Assembly (NCBI RefSeq): GCF_003073045.1
Contig: NC_037590.1
Span: forward strand, 3,684,016 to 3,748,015
Reading direction: 5' to 3'
DNA: 64,000 nt
DNA from: Pomacea canaliculata
Lineage: Eukaryota; Mollusca; Gastropoda; Architaenioglossa; Ampullariidae
Both the position numbers and the translations under genes were made by a program. Shown piece after piece: positions 8,601 to 21,700 of this stretch (position 1 is its first letter; each line of letters begins with the position of its first letter). Below the pieces are notes generated by a model. The model saw nothing but the letters and a program-made list of their open reading frames with translations, did no database searches and was not told the DNA's origin.

Positions 8601-10235
8601 AATCACTTCCCACAAGTTCTCTCTGTGACCCTGTCCCCAACTGCCTGCTGCACTCTAGAAAACCCTCAGTGAAATATTCTAATAGCAAAGAGATCAACAC
8701 ATACATGAAGTTGAGAAAAGATGACTTCTTGTTCACAATGGCTACAAGTGACTCGTCGTTGGGGACAGCATTCCTGATGGGACTCTAACTGCCCTCTTGG
8801 AAAGTGAGCTCCACAATTGATGGGACAGTCTATCTGCTCCATAGGACATACTTTGATGTGCTTCTGTTGGGAAAAAAATATGGTCACTTAGTAATCACTT
8901 TCTCAGATGCAACATGGTTTTAAGATAGCAGAGCATGTTTCTTAAGTACAACAATATAAATGAATGAAGGTAGCATTGACACACCTCTAATTCACGGAGT
9001 TCTCCAAACCAGACACAATCTTCATTGCTGTTTTTACACTTAATTATTAGAGACAAGATTTCTCGTCGGATTGCCACATCATTGAAAAGCTGAAAACGGA
9101 AAAGATGTAAAATGAAGTTATCAAAACACAAAGCTTGAATGTGTAGCATTACCTCATTTAAAGCCTACTAGACTTACCACCCAGAAAAAATGGTATACTT
9201 TATTAAATGAAAAGATTTTTTAAAAATGAGAAATGAATTGGGATCACATTACTAATTTCTGTTTAATCCCACACTAGTGATTCAGATTTTACTTTGAAGC
9301 ATCTAAGGTAATCATTCAAAAGCATGATTATCATACAACAAATGTGACGCTGCATCTTCTGACTTAACAAAAATTGCTTACAGTGTCAGTTCTTCGAAAT
9401 ACTGTTTTGTCAACAGGACATTTACCCCATTGTCTGTCCCTGAAAGATAACCAATGCAGTAACACGATTAATATGCATGCAACAGTAAATACATATAAAT
9501 TTATTAATGGTATATAAAGATGTTGGATTGTATACAAGAAAACATACTGAACTTCATACCATATTTCTACTGCTCATCATCAAAGACAAAAATATTGAAA
9601 AGATGCTTTCAGAATTTGCATTTTTTAAACACAAAAATAATGTATGATATACACATAGTCATACAGTCTTTTGAGAAGTTTTTCACTAACACCAGCAAGC
9701 CATCCACAACAAAAAACCAAACAATAAAATTTCAGCCACACATCACCCCTTACCATATGTAGTAAAGAAAGGCTGTAAATATCTGCCCCACCTAGCCTTA
9801 TAATTTACACATCAGACATTATGGGTGTAGATGGGTATGGGTGTGTTTGCATGCCTGTATGTACTTGTGTGAGCCAGTGTTCTCTGTCCACAAGCACGCA
9901 TATGCAGTTTGTTACTGCAGCAATGTAAACTATATAGACATTATGCATAATCAGCTACTAATCTAATCTAGTTCTATGAAAGATTTTATTCTACAAATGT
10001 AGACTACCTTTTTAAAGTTCATTGTATTCAGTGGTTCAAGTTTTTAAAATGTGAATCAAAGCACATATTTTTCATTGACTTACCCAATCACCCTCAGTAT
10101 ACAAGACCTACAAAAACGGTGGCCACAGACCGTCTGCATGGCATTGCGCATCACCGTCAGACACACCGGACAAGAATACTTGGGGTCTATGGGCTCTCCA
10201 GATGCCATCTCCACATCATATCCTTGTTCCATCAT
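5635..10235 (-). CDS. TRAF6: TRAF6-like E3 ubiquitin ligase / TRAF adaptor
   Basis: This cytosolic adaptor and ubiquitin ligase acts in Toll/IL-1-type signalling to NF-kB. Eight coding exons chain in phase: 10235-10084, 9439-9382, 9089-8985, 8863-8705, 8360-8196, 7635-7505, 7324-7153, 6039-5635, for 448 residues (human TRAF6 has 522). The N-terminus MMEQGYDVEM matches the TRAF6 GYDVEF motif. The RING is at about 22-61 (CPVCL, CGHRFCRSC, CPVD), Cys/His TRAF zinc fingers at about 85-215, a short coiled coil at about 214-260 (DKRANMQIHYEQNLDQHMSL), and a MATH domain to the end (PFYTSCPGY, FPFRGQIKVTLL, RFIKKTDL). The coiled coil is shorter than in vertebrate TRAF6. The start ATG sits one base after an acceptor, so a 5' UTR exon is expected upstream. 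It is divergent from MRPL27. Confidence 0.85.
6249..6410 (+). mobile_element. tRNA-derived SINE, copy A
   Basis: A-box-like TAGCCTAGTGGA (6249-6260) and B-box-like GGTTTAATACC (6286-6296) are followed by the tail motif TGACTCAGCTGTGGAGTG (6321-6338). The same order occurs at 34.7 kb. It lies in the last TRAF intron, antisense to that gene. Confidence 0.6.
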
Positions 10236-10650
10236 GCTGAAAACATTTGTTGTTTAGTCTCCATTGAGTTCAAACGTTGCACAAATTTTTAACAATCGAA
10301 ATACAAGTACACGACATCCCCCTAAATAGTCTTATACCGACAAATCATTTGAACTACAGAAATTAATAGTAATTTCACACGGTTAAGAGATTTACTGAGG
10401 CTAATTAATTATGCATAATTTATAAATCAAATCCTTTTGAAGAAAAGAGGAAAATGCTTACAGTAATTTTGCAACCGCAGTAGAAACTGTAAGTAGTGTA
10501 GCAAGCGCTACCTGTGCGTCCGCTATGTGAGTGCTGCTTTGCCAGCCTACCTGAGTGAACACACTTCATGCACTTCGCAGAGGTTTGAGGGGAGATAACA
10601 AAACAGGTTCGAATTGGATTTACGGTTACATCCCCTGATTCAGATCCAAC
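10236..10650. promoter_or_regulatory. Bidirectional promoter region, TRAF6-like / MRPL27
   Basis: About 415 bp separate the two divergent start codons. The part near 10490-10600 is richer in GC and CpG than the surroundings, and AGCAAGCGCTACCTGTGCGT lies here. No TATA box was recognised. The TRAF side probably contains a 5' UTR exon and intron (acceptor GTTTTCAG at 10236-10243). Confidence 0.45.
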
Positions 10651-11085
10651 ATGGCAACGGTCATGGCATTGAAAGCGCCAATATCGAGGATCTTTTCGAC
10701 TTTTTTACCTACATTCAGCAATGTCTTCTCAGTCAGACTAGCATCGAAGAAGGCAAGTGGAACTTCTCGAAATAAACGTTGCAAAACTCGTGGAAAAAGC
10801 CGTGGATGGAAGCGTCAAGATGGAAGTTTCGTGCATTCTGGTGAAGTCCTCGTTCGTCAACTAGGTCTACGATATTACCCTGGTGAAAACGTGCGCTTAG
10901 GCCGCGATAATACTATCTACGCTATGACAGACGGCAAAGTGGTTATTACGTGCGAAAAACTGTCGCCTTATCCGGACAGTCCGTTATATGAATCTGTCAA
11001 AAGTGGTCTCGTCATTTATAAGAAATTCTTCAACATTTTGGCGACACCACTGCATGGAAAGTTTCGACTTGTTTCACAAGTGTAA
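10651..11085 (+). CDS. MRPL27: Mitochondrial large-subunit ribosomal protein bL27m
   Basis: This structural protein of the mitochondrial 39S subunit lies near the peptidyl-transferase centre. It has 144 residues (human 148) in one uninterrupted exon. Residues 1-30 form an Arg/Ser/Ala-rich, acid-free presequence typical of mitochondrial import. The L27 core begins at ASKKASGTSRNKR (31-43) with GSFVHSGEVLVRQLGLRYYP (58-77) and GRDNTIYAMTDGKVVITCEK following. The first ATG is used; ATG codon 5 is also in frame. It is intronless among intron-rich neighbours, but the presequence and intact frame argue for a working gene rather than a processed copy. Confidence 0.9.
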   Translation: MATVMALKAPISRIFSTFLPTFSNVFSVRLASKKASGTSRNKRCKTRGKSRGWKRQDGSFVHSGEVLVRQLGLRYYPGENVRLGRDNTIYAMTDGKVVITCEKLSPYPDSPLYESVKSGLVIYKKFFNILATPLHGKFRLVSQV

Positions 11086-13170
11086 CGCTCCTCAGTCATC
11101 GGGTGCTTACTGAACACATTCTGTTTCTTTGAGTACCGTCTAATACCACCTTCAGTGGTGCGATTCGTAAGAGAATTAATTCATTTGATGTCAGAAGAAT
11201 ATGTTCTTAGTGGTGTACAGTTATGGTACACTGTTCAGTGAATTAGTACATTGTATTTACCAAAGGAGATTTTTTGGTAACAACCAACTGTCTTCGAGTA
11301 TCTAAACAAGACAAGTAGCTTTGAAATGTTCTTTATTAGTCAACTTCCATGGACAAACATCAGAGGCCACCCATGCATTTGAAATGTTAACATAAACAAG
11401 TGAAAACCTGTGTGATACTGACCAGTCAGCAAGTATCATGGAACATTTGGCAACACCTAAAAACTATTCAGCTGATCTGAAACTTGGACTGTTGGAAAAT
11501 ATGGTATCATGTGATACTGACAGATCATATCTGTTTCCAAGACTTGTTTTATTATCACCATAATAGAGTCAAAAACTTCATTGTTCTTGTTTTATGTGAA
11601 TGCGATTGTATTTCTTTACAATTCAGTTTCATGTTTGTCAGTCAAGTAAATGTTTTTTCGACTATGCATAGATTACTGAACTTAAGAGTCTATAAATCCT
11701 ATAATACAATGGTAAAGTGTAAATATTGTTATGTATGTGTTGGTGTGTGTGTGCTCCTGCACTTATTTTCATTCATAACTCTGTTAACAGTAAAGAAGTA
11801 ATCTCAGTCTTTCTTAGTACATGATAAATCACTTTCACTTGCTATGAAGAACAGTGCAAGTTATTTTTTTAATAGAAAAGTAAACTAATAAGTAGGTCTG
11901 TGCAACTTTGAAGAAAAACAAATTTCAAACTGTTTATTGAAACAACACATGCTGGATATGTTGATAACAAAAAACAAATTACATAAATAATCACAGTTTA
12001 TCATATATTTTAGTCAGACCAGCCTTTTCTTTAAATTCCACCTTCCTTTTCTTTGACTCCAGGTTTCATTTCTTTAATAGAACTTCAAAATTCAGTGACC
12101 AAAAAATATCATGCAGCATTTCTCAATATGAACAATTGGATAATCTCATAGTCTTATATAGCATGCAGTCTGCTCTTTAGAATGCTTCAGAACTGGGAAA
12201 ACACTTTGACCTCACACTTAGTTTTGTACTTTTTAAAGTGAAGGGACAATGAGGACTTTTTTTTTAGGCTTCAAGTGAGGAAGTCAGAGCACCCAGTGAG
12301 AACTTGGTGCCAAATCCAAAGAGAAATTACATTTATATGAAATCTGAATCCCACCCTCACTCTTGGTCATACTATATCGTTAATTTAAATTGTAAGCTTC
12401 AAATATTAGTACCTAGACTTTATCACTTGATTTAAAAGTTTTGCATTTCTGCAGGACAGTTTGAAAGATGGTTTAGAGAAAGAATTAACATAAAGAAAAA
12501 TGACAAGGAGGAATTATTGTTAAAACAACAAACTATGTACATATTCATAACCAAATAAGCACATATCTTAGTTTTAAATATGCTTCTGCTGCTGAATGTT
12601 AATGCATAAGATTTGTCGTCAGAAATGAAATGTCTGAAATGAAATTTTCAATGAAAACGACTTTTGTATTTGTAGCTTGTGTGATCAAAAAAAAATTGTT
12701 AAATTAACATCTTTTGTTAACATTTTTTAGGTACTAAAAGCTATAACTTATGCTCAGAGCATTGTAAACTGATTAATATGTAAAGTTGTGATTAATGTAA
12801 TCTGTATTCTAAGTTTCAATCGACTACTATTCCATGGGTCTTAAAGAATGCAGATTCACTGATTTTTCAAGCTTTGTTTTCATGGATGTGATTGGGGGTA
12901 TTGAGCGTTTATTTTAATGAAGATAGAGAATTAAATATATTTCTAAACAAAACACTGCATTATAACTTGGGTTTACATCTTCGTGAATTGTCTGTAGACA
13001 ATAACACTATAGTCATCAGAATTACGGCACTTAATTACAAACAAAAAAAAATTTGTAAAAATGTGCATCACAGATTTTTCATTGCTTTGTGCAGATACAA
13101 ATGAATCGAGCTGGGGTTTCTTGTCTGATGGCTAGTAAGCTTGATTTTGAAACAAAAGTTAGACCACTTT
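11086..13170. other. 3' flank of MRPL27, no gene recognised
   Basis: AT-rich sequence with no supported coding region on either strand. Open frames up to 105 codons are AT-driven and lack recognisable domains. The MRPL27 3' UTR must lie at the left end, but no clear AATAAA was seen close to the stop. Confidence 0.5.
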
Positions 13171-13177
13171 TCTTTTT

Positions 13178-13634
13178 GAGGGATTGTCTCAAAATTCTTA
13201 GCTATGCGACAGGCCAGTAAAATGCCAAAAACCCACACAAGGTGACTATACAACAAACCTAGTGATAATGGAATGAACAACAAATGAGTACATAATGGTG
13301 CTCACTCACCCAATTTAAACTTCAAACCAGCATTTTCCTTGAAGGCAGTCACCCTCGATGCCCTCTAACGACTACATCAGACATGTCAGTCATGTTATTT
13401 GTTATCTTTATACTTTATGTTAGAATGTTGCAGACTACCAATTTCTAATGGTGTTGTACTTGATAAGTTAAATTTCAACCAAGTTAACCTAGGCTAGTTA
13501 ACCAAGTCAACCTAGTTAACCTAACCCTAATCCTAACCCTAACCTAGGCTGAATGAAAAAATGAAAACAAGTGCAATTCACGGTTTGGCAGACGGACTGG
13601 TCCAAAGATGTCCATGGCCATACTTTGCCCAAAC
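13178..13634 (+). mobile_element. hAT-like non-autonomous element, copy 2
   Basis: It shares with copy 3 (29.6 kb) the ordered blocks TCTCAAAATT, GCTATGC, ACAACAAACCTAGTxATAAT, ACATCAGACATGTCAG, GTTGTACTTGATAA and AACCTAGGCTGAAT. The right end TACTTTGCCC matches the inverted terminus. The left end is decayed (GAGGGATTGTCTC). It carries an extra telomere-like stretch absent from the other two copies. Confidence 0.65.
13483..13551 (+). repeat. Telomere-like CCCTAA tract inside the hAT-like copy
   Basis: GTTAACCTAGG units pass into CCTAAC CCTAAT CCTAAC CCTAAC (13520-13543). Sister copies at 0.13 kb and 29.6 kb have only a single AACCTAGGCTGAAT here, so the tract arose by local expansion or insertion. 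Confidence 0.7.
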
Positions 13635-14125
13635 TGAGTTAGACAAACAATTGAGTCTAAAAGAGAAATACCTCACCAAATCAGCAAGGATGAGTACCTG
13701 ATATCAATGAAAGCAACTGGTAGTCAACAGAGAGGAACTTTAGTATGCAATGCCTTAAACATATTTAACCACTCAAGTCATTGAACCTACAGCCAGTAGA
13801 CTAACACTAAGGAACTCTACCTCTTCTGGAAAGTTCTTTATCATGAAACTTTCTGGTTTGTTTCAAATAGCCATGTAAACTGGTGGATTTACAGATTCAT
13901 TTTTGCACGGAGTAGCTGAACTGAAAGCTTTGTCGCTGTTCATCTGGTCAACATTTATACTTCAAAAAAGATTGTCTTCCAATAAAATATACTGTTCTCC
14001 TTAGACTTATCATTAGAGGATTCAATAGTGATGGCATTATCAGTCGCCTTATTGAGAACAATAATGCATTTTCTTGGAGAATTAATTCTTTGAGTTGCAC
14101 TTTTAGATAACACTAGTTAGCTACT

Positions 14126-15780
14126 TCATTCACCAATTTCTGGTGCTAAGGACCAGGGTTTCTTGCTGAAGTCCTGGGTTGTCTTACCCTTGACCTTGGC
14201 CAACCATGCAGCTCGCTTTTTCTTCTCCAGCTGTTCTTGCTCCTTAATTTTTTGCTCATGGTTGATGCACATGATGCTGTCAAGTTGTGCCTGCTCTTGT
14301 TTGTGTGTCTTCAACTCAAACTTGATGTGGTTCCTCATTGGCATGTTATGGGGGCTGATCTTTCCAAGAGGTTTGTCACCAAGAACAGCTACTGGCGGCT
14401 CTCTTGCCTTGCGGTTCTGTTTTTTCATTTCCTCTATTTTTTGCATTACTTCTTTTGAGTACATCAACATAGGAACAACAGCATTTGCCATAGCTGATGA
14501 AGTTTGCTGCTGTGAAGGAGGTGGGACTGGTGTAGCACCAGGAAGGGACGTCTTGATACTTCTAAAGACAGATTTCCCAGTGTCTGGATAGGATTTTGCT
14601 GCAGGGGCTGTGACTGGTCTCACTGAATAAGTAGCAGAAGAAGCATTGTTAGCATCTTTCTGCTGCTGCAAAACACCTGCAGAAATGGGCCTGATCACTC
14701 TGCCCTTGGGAATGGTTGACTTGACACAACTTGGATGAAGGCTTAAGAAGGGTGTGGCATTGATGTGAGTAGCAGCACAAAGAGTGGTAATTTCTTCCTT
14801 GTTTACTATGGTGGGTGGTTTTGCTACTTCCTTCACTTTTGCAGACCGTATAGACCTAAGATCAGACACTTCGGAAACCATATCACTTTCAGCCATGAAG
14901 ACTCTCAGACCCAGGTCTTCAACAGGTAACTTAGTACGAGGGTCTATGCGGCCTGGGGAAGAGGAAGGTCTCTTAGTTTCAGTGTATTCTACTACCTTCT
15001 CTTCAAGCATGTTTTTTCTGGTGTTATAATTGGTTTCTGATGGAACCATTGTGGTTTGAATGGTGTTCACTGTTAAGTAAATGAAATTTGGAGGGACAAT
15101 GCTCTCTGCTTTCATTCGGATCTGGGAACGAAGCAGAGATTTCATTTCTGACAGACTGATGATTCTGTCCTTGGGCTCAAGAGGCTTATCAAAAGCCCAG
15201 GAAACACGACGTTTAACAATGGGAGGATTCTTCATCACAACAGCACTGGCAGCCTTACTGCCCATCTTTTCATTAATGGTCACTGATGGAGTCGACTTGG
15301 ATGCTGCTGGCTGATGCTTACCACCCAGGCCTAACAATGAAGGAGATGGTGGTGGTTTCTTTGCAGTACTGTCAAAAGCAGACAGCTCCAGCTGTACATC
15401 TCTGCATGCAGTCTGCCTGCACTCCAGCTGACACTCATCTCCAGAGAATGAGCTACCATCTCTGCAGGAGACTTGACTGAAGTCTGGTCGGGACATGCTG
15501 CTGTGTATCTTTCGAGCAGCTTCCATGCTGTGTTCACTCAGGCTTTTAGCACTGTGAGGAAGCTGCAGTGCATGGTAGCCATGCTGCAGAATCACCTTGG
15601 ATCCTGGAGGCAATGGAGGGGAGGCATTGCGATGGATGATTTTGGTGTTGCTGGCTCCTGCTTTCTTCATGCGGTGAGCACGGACGTAAGTGTAAGGTTG
15701 CAACCTGACTGGGGCATCTGAATAGGATCCATACTGAACTAGTGGTGGCACCTTGTCTGTTTCCAGGGTGTAGTCCCATT
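14126..15780 (-). other. Long low-complexity C-terminal tail of the FBXW10-like protein
   Basis: A single exon codes for about 550 residues after the last WD element. The composition is rich in Ser, Pro, Lys and Ala. An ordered-looking block KRRVSWAFDKPLEP is followed by LSEMKSLLRSQIR and NFIYLTVN, and a Lys/Glu/Gln-rich helix lies near the end (EQKIKEQEQLEKKKRAAW). No domain was recognised in it. It could dock substrates or act as a scaffold, which is inference. Confidence 0.6.
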
Positions 15781-18700
15781 CCACATGCTCAAAATGAAGA
15801 AGAAGCAGATTGTTGTGTGTGTTCAAAAAAATTCTGAAAAGAATTATATTAAGAATATGAACATTGAGAATAGGGCTAGGCCACTAGGGCATAAAAGCAC
15901 GTAAAAAGAAGCACCAAAGTAAATGTGATTTGTATTTTTCTGAAGGCTGTCTATCAAAGAAAATCCAATCTATATTAAATGCATTACAAATTTATTCATT
16001 ATTAATATTTAAAAATTTTGCTCCTTATAAAAAATGCTTCTAGACTAAATAAAATCACACTATATATAAAATTAAACTGCAATCATAAAATGCATTTAAT
16101 AAAGGCATATTTATGTACTTGTTTCCAATTGCTAAGATATCTTGAACAGGGTCACTGCGACTGTTTCCTCTCAAAATTCGACAACACTGGCCAGTCAGCA
16201 TATTCCAAATTCGCATTCGCCCATCACTGCAGCCAGTTATTACACGCAGGTACATGAACTCCAGGCAAAGCACTTCCCTTCAAAAATATCATTTTATATT
16301 TATACATCATAGTACAAAAAGTAATTGCAGATGACAAAAGAGATTCTAGGGTGCATTTCATGTGGTCTCAAAATACATTTGTGGTGGTGATCTCATACAT
16401 TCTAGATCTAGATTTTGCATTTCAAACCATCAGTAATCCATGAATTAATGTATGTAATGTATTCTGCAGTATTTCTATATAAGCAAAAGAATAAGCAGCC
16501 ATCAAACCAGAGTAGATAATTATTTTTGTTAATATTTAATCAAAATGGAAAGAAAATTATCAAGAGGCTTTTGATTATTCACATCATGTTGAAAAAGAAA
16601 AAAAACATCAGCCAAGTGCACTTATATTTCCAAATGTAACTTCTATCAGTTCTGCAAAAGAGCCCTAAGTGGGATGAGTAAATGCATAAAATACTATTTG
16701 GCCTTTGAATCATATGCTTGGAAGCTCTGCTATTCAAATGATTGTCTTTGTATACCAAGGTATTCATATTATGTCATATTTAAAATCAGAAAGGTGAAAA
16801 CATTGTGTGCATACTTGGGGTGCCTCAGTGCAGTGAGACATCGATTGTGATGGCCAAGAGAACTCCAAGCAAGTGCATAGCCATCTTCACTGCTAGTGAT
16901 AATGTGCCAACGGTCAAACTTAATTGCAGTGATTGGACCATGATGGCCACTCAAATTCTGTAGAAAACATGCAACACCAAGGTGCTTATGTGTACTTTAC
17001 ATTAACTCTTTACAGGTTAAAGCCAGGGAAGCTCATAAGTAAAGAAATAAACAGTAAAGATGTAAGAAACAGTGCATAAAATGAAAACATTTGCAAAGGA
17101 AAGCGTAACATGGAGATTGTTATCCTTAGATTTTGTAAGTCCTTTTTACCATAACTCTTTAATTTCATATCTTTGCCTTGACTTTTCTTGTATAAATACT
17201 ACTGTATTTAACATTTCTGTGCTATTATTGAATTGATTTGGTGCTGTTTGAAGCATGCATCTAGCTTCCATTATATCATTTTCTGCTGAAGATTATCGCA
17301 GTGTTTTGACAATTTTTTTATAACTAAAACAAAAGCATTTAGTTTTGCAACTGATGAAGGATGACAAGCAATTTAATGTCTTGAAACTATTATATCACTG
17401 GATTTGCACTGCTTCTCCTACAATGGCTTGTGAACTCATTTCAGTTTTTCAAATAGGCATTATGCAGGCAACTCAATAAGCAACATTAAAAAAAACCCAA
17501 AAAGGCTTCTACCTATTAGATTCATTCTATGACTGGACCTGTGGTGTGGAAAGGAGCATTTGCAGCCTGGATTACAGTTTTTCAAATGAATTGTACACGC
17601 TGGGACAAGCCTCTGGCTATATATCTTTTATCCTATATGACATTTTATGTTATGTTGCATGCATCCATGTACGTCTGTGTGTCTTTTCTTCCGTAAAGCC
17701 TGCCATTGGACGTGATATGGAACAATGTAAGTTCACATTATTATTATTATTATTATTTGCTTTGTGATGTTATCTGTAGTCACATAATTGGGGTCTCTAA
17801 AATTGAAAGGGATCATGTAAATCAGTGAACAGTGGCAGAAACTCAAATATGAGAAATATATACAGTCCAAATAAATCAGGAACTGCTATATACAAGTTTT
17901 TACTACTGAAATATACTTTAATTAGTTGTCCTGATGCCAGCTCCCACACCATTACACGACCACCTTGACATCCTGTGATGCAGACATCTGCAGAGAGTGC
18001 TACTGCAAGGACAGGATGTCGATGACGGAAAGACCTTTCACACTTCCCCGTCTGAATATTCCACACTGAAAGTCATCATTGCAATGAGCAATAAGTCCTG
18101 TGTATTTATGCATAAACTACTAACATTATTTGGGAATGGCATGAAAATAAGGAAGTTTAAAAGTACCATAGCCACCCTGTACAAAATTAATTAAGTTTCT
18201 TATCAATGTTTGCCTGTTGTGCATATTCACATATCTATTCAGAGATCTATTTGTTTGCAGCTAAAAGAAGCCTACCTCAAGATGCAAAAGCTGTCACAGA
18301 AACAGTGAACTAAAGTACCTTTGCATGATTTGTCTTTGGCGCCTGATGCTAATGTGTCTCCATGAACAAGCATAGTCATAACAGTGTCCATGTGTCCACG
18401 AAATATCTTTAAACATTGTCCAGTCTCAATTGACCAGCATCTGAAAAAAGTGTGTCGTGGAAAAGAGTTTTTACTTGCTTTTGCTTATGTAATATATTTT
18501 TTCAAATAATAATTTTTTTTACCATAACACACTGTGCTTTACTGAAAACTTGTAACACATTGTAGTTGGGTTCAGCTTGAGTTTTGCATGTTCTGCACAC
18601 TAAATAAATCACATTTTATGCACATATAGACACACTCACACTGAGGGTTTTGAGGAAGATAAATGCACTAATCAAAATTTTTCACAAAGACCTTATGCTT

Positions 18701-21700
18701 GTGTCATAACTGCCACTGAAGACCATCCCTCGCTTCTCACAAAGGTAAACACTTCTGACTGATCCAGCATGCCCTGTGATCACTGGACCCATGTCCCTGC
18801 CAGACTCGCAATCAATGAAACGGACCTTGCGATCACGGGAACCAAGCGCTATCAACTTCCCACCTTCTGTGTGTATGACACGTTGGCTATCCTGTCTGCA
18901 ATTTACAACCAAAAATACAGAGTCTAAAGTCTAGCAATGAATCTTTTTATAACACACTACACTGCACAGTGGAATTGAATAGCTGAGTGTTTAAATCATA
19001 CTAGATATCCAAGTGGTGCGACACATGTTTTCCAGTGGACTTCCACACAAAAGCTAACTGTTAACAAATTTAGTCTCTTAACACTTCCCTCCCCATTGAC
19101 TGAAAAGCCCTGGTGGTTCCTTTACCATATCTTTACACTGTGTTACAGAATAATGCAAAATAATGCAAAAACGGAAAAAGTTGTATGTCTTAAAAAATTG
19201 TATAATTCACACATTTCTATACTCCATTACAGACAACTGCACAGTCAAATATGAAAAAGGAGAAAAATTGCATACTGCTTTCTTGTGTCATCATCATCTC
19301 CATATTTAGTACTCACATGTTGCTGAGCACCATAACATTATAGGCACCACAGAAAACATTGCGTTCTTCCATGATGACCTTTCTTGTCACAACCCCACTG
19401 TATGCAGTCTTGAAGCTGACCTCACTTTTGAAGTTTGCTTTGATGACGGTATCCTCAGTTTTTTCCACTTCATGGGTGCCAGGATACAGCACTGGCACCA
19501 GAACATCCACATCATTAGCATATACAGGGTTGGCTCCCTGTGCTGCAGCACCCTGAAAATAGTACAACAGCAGAATCCAAGTTTGGTGAGAGCCTATGGG
19601 TAGCATAATATACTTTAGGCTTATCTTTACTGTCCATGTTTTCATAAAAAGGAAAAAACTAACACAAAAGTATAAACAGGAAAAATTTACTTGGAATCAG
19701 ATGCACATCACTGCATTTGCAGACAGTTTATTTTCTGTCATCTGTGTGAAGTAACATCTTTTACTATATTTCACCAGTTACTAGTTAATAGATTTCAACA
19801 CATTGTAGTAATTAGAGCTAATGATATGTCCCCTTTTTATTTTTCATTCATCATATTTGCTAAATAATAAATTTCCTTGTATAATAGATGGATTTTGGGA
19901 ACAAAGGACAGAAAATAAAATGTTTGTAGGAGAACCCGTATAACTGAAGCAGCATATTTGACAGTGGTTCAAAACACTGTTTTAGTTGGAGCACTCTCCT
20001 CCTTTTGCCAATTTTTTTTCCTTTTCTTTTGAACAGAATAATTCTCTCAAAAGCTAACACATCTGTACACCTACAGTAATGGAAATAGCCATTTATACAT
20101 ATAGCTGGGGAAATACCATGACAAACTCCCCCCATCCCCATTCAGGTTATATCTGGTTATTGATCACGTTTGTTTGCTAAACACACACTTCACTCAATTC
20201 TGGATTTGCTTTAGAACAAAAGAGTTCAAGTGCTTTCCTGTTAACCTTTTTTTTTGTAAGGGCAGCCCTAGTGCTTAACATTCCACTCTGAATAAAGACC
20301 ATTTTGGCTTTGGTTCTTCTAAATGTCAGGTGTTGATAAATCACTCAGCACAAGGTTTTTTTAAATCAAAAGGCATTATATTTTCAAGCATTTTCACCAA
20401 TCCAAAAATGAATGCATTGAAGATGTTCCAAACCAATAAAATGAACTGGAAAAAAATGTTCTAACTTGAAAGACAGAAAAAAAAATTAACATGGATAAGA
20501 AATTTCCACATTATCATGAGACATAGATTTCTCACATTGGTCACGATCAGACCTAGTTCTATTAATTGCCATGAAAGCGTTTCTCAATAGGGGGAAAGCT
20601 TCTTGCTTGCCTACGTGACAGAACCTGAGTTTGGGTGTGGAGATAAGGCAACAAGCACAACTATCTAAAAGAACAGATTACCAAGGTCACAAATTTGTCA
20701 ACGTGGAAAGAAATCTAATTGATTAAAAAAGATGTTAAACAATAATATGATTGTAAACCCTCCAAAAACTATTTTCAATTATATTAGCCAAGTTTCTAAA
20801 GCTTATCCTTTCTTGCTAGCAAAATCACTATGAAATAGGTCTACTAAGGATTGCCAATGGTTTGAGCCTTAAATTCTTGATTTTTAAGTATGTACATCAT
20901 GTATTTTCAGTTGATGATTTCTTGTAATTGTACAATAGATTCCCATTTATTAAAAATCTAAGCCGCTAACTTGTATTATTGGGCTGCTAGCAGACGATTT
21001 TTTCCAGTTAACTACTAAAGCAAGGTAGGTGCGTACAAAGCTTCCGGTTTATTCACATTTCAGATTAACTACTAAAACAAGGTAGGTTTGTACAGAACCT
21101 ATGGTTTAGTCACATTCATTGTTAAAGCTCACCGAGACCAACAGCAGAGAATTGTGCAAGAAGCTAAGCGTTGGTCTCGGCAGACAGACAGCAATCACCT
21201 ATATGTGTCCATGATCTAAGCAGTAATTAGGTTACTAATAATGATTTATCCTTATTAGATGAGATTAATTTTGTGAAAATATTTTTGGAAATTTAGGCCA
21301 TCATAGGTACTAAATGTCAGCAGAAAGAAGACTGAAGTGATGAGAATCATCAACAACCAGGAACTCCCAATCCAACTTCAAGGAGAGAACATCCTGGAAA
21401 CAGACTGCTTCACGTTTCTGGGGAGCATTGTCAACAAGGATGGTGGAGTGGACGATGACATCAAAATCCGGATCAACAATACCAGGCATGTTTTCAACAG
21501 CCTACATCCCATCTGGATTTCCTGAGTATTATCCTTCCGCAGTAAGACCCACATCTTCAACACCAGTGTGAAGGCAGTCCTACTGCATGTTCTGAAACCT
21601 GGAGAGTGACAAACGCCATCAACAACAAGCTCCAGACTTTTACCAACTGATGCCTACCGATTCTGGGAATAAGATGGCCTGGAAAGATCTCCAACAGCAG

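Noticed and set aside
10605..10620. GGTTCGAATT resembling a tRNA B box
   Set aside because: No A box, no acceptor stem and no cloverleaf could be built around it.
14163..14591. 142-codon open plus-strand frame
   Set aside because: Antisense of the FBXW10-like tail exon; no recognisable features.
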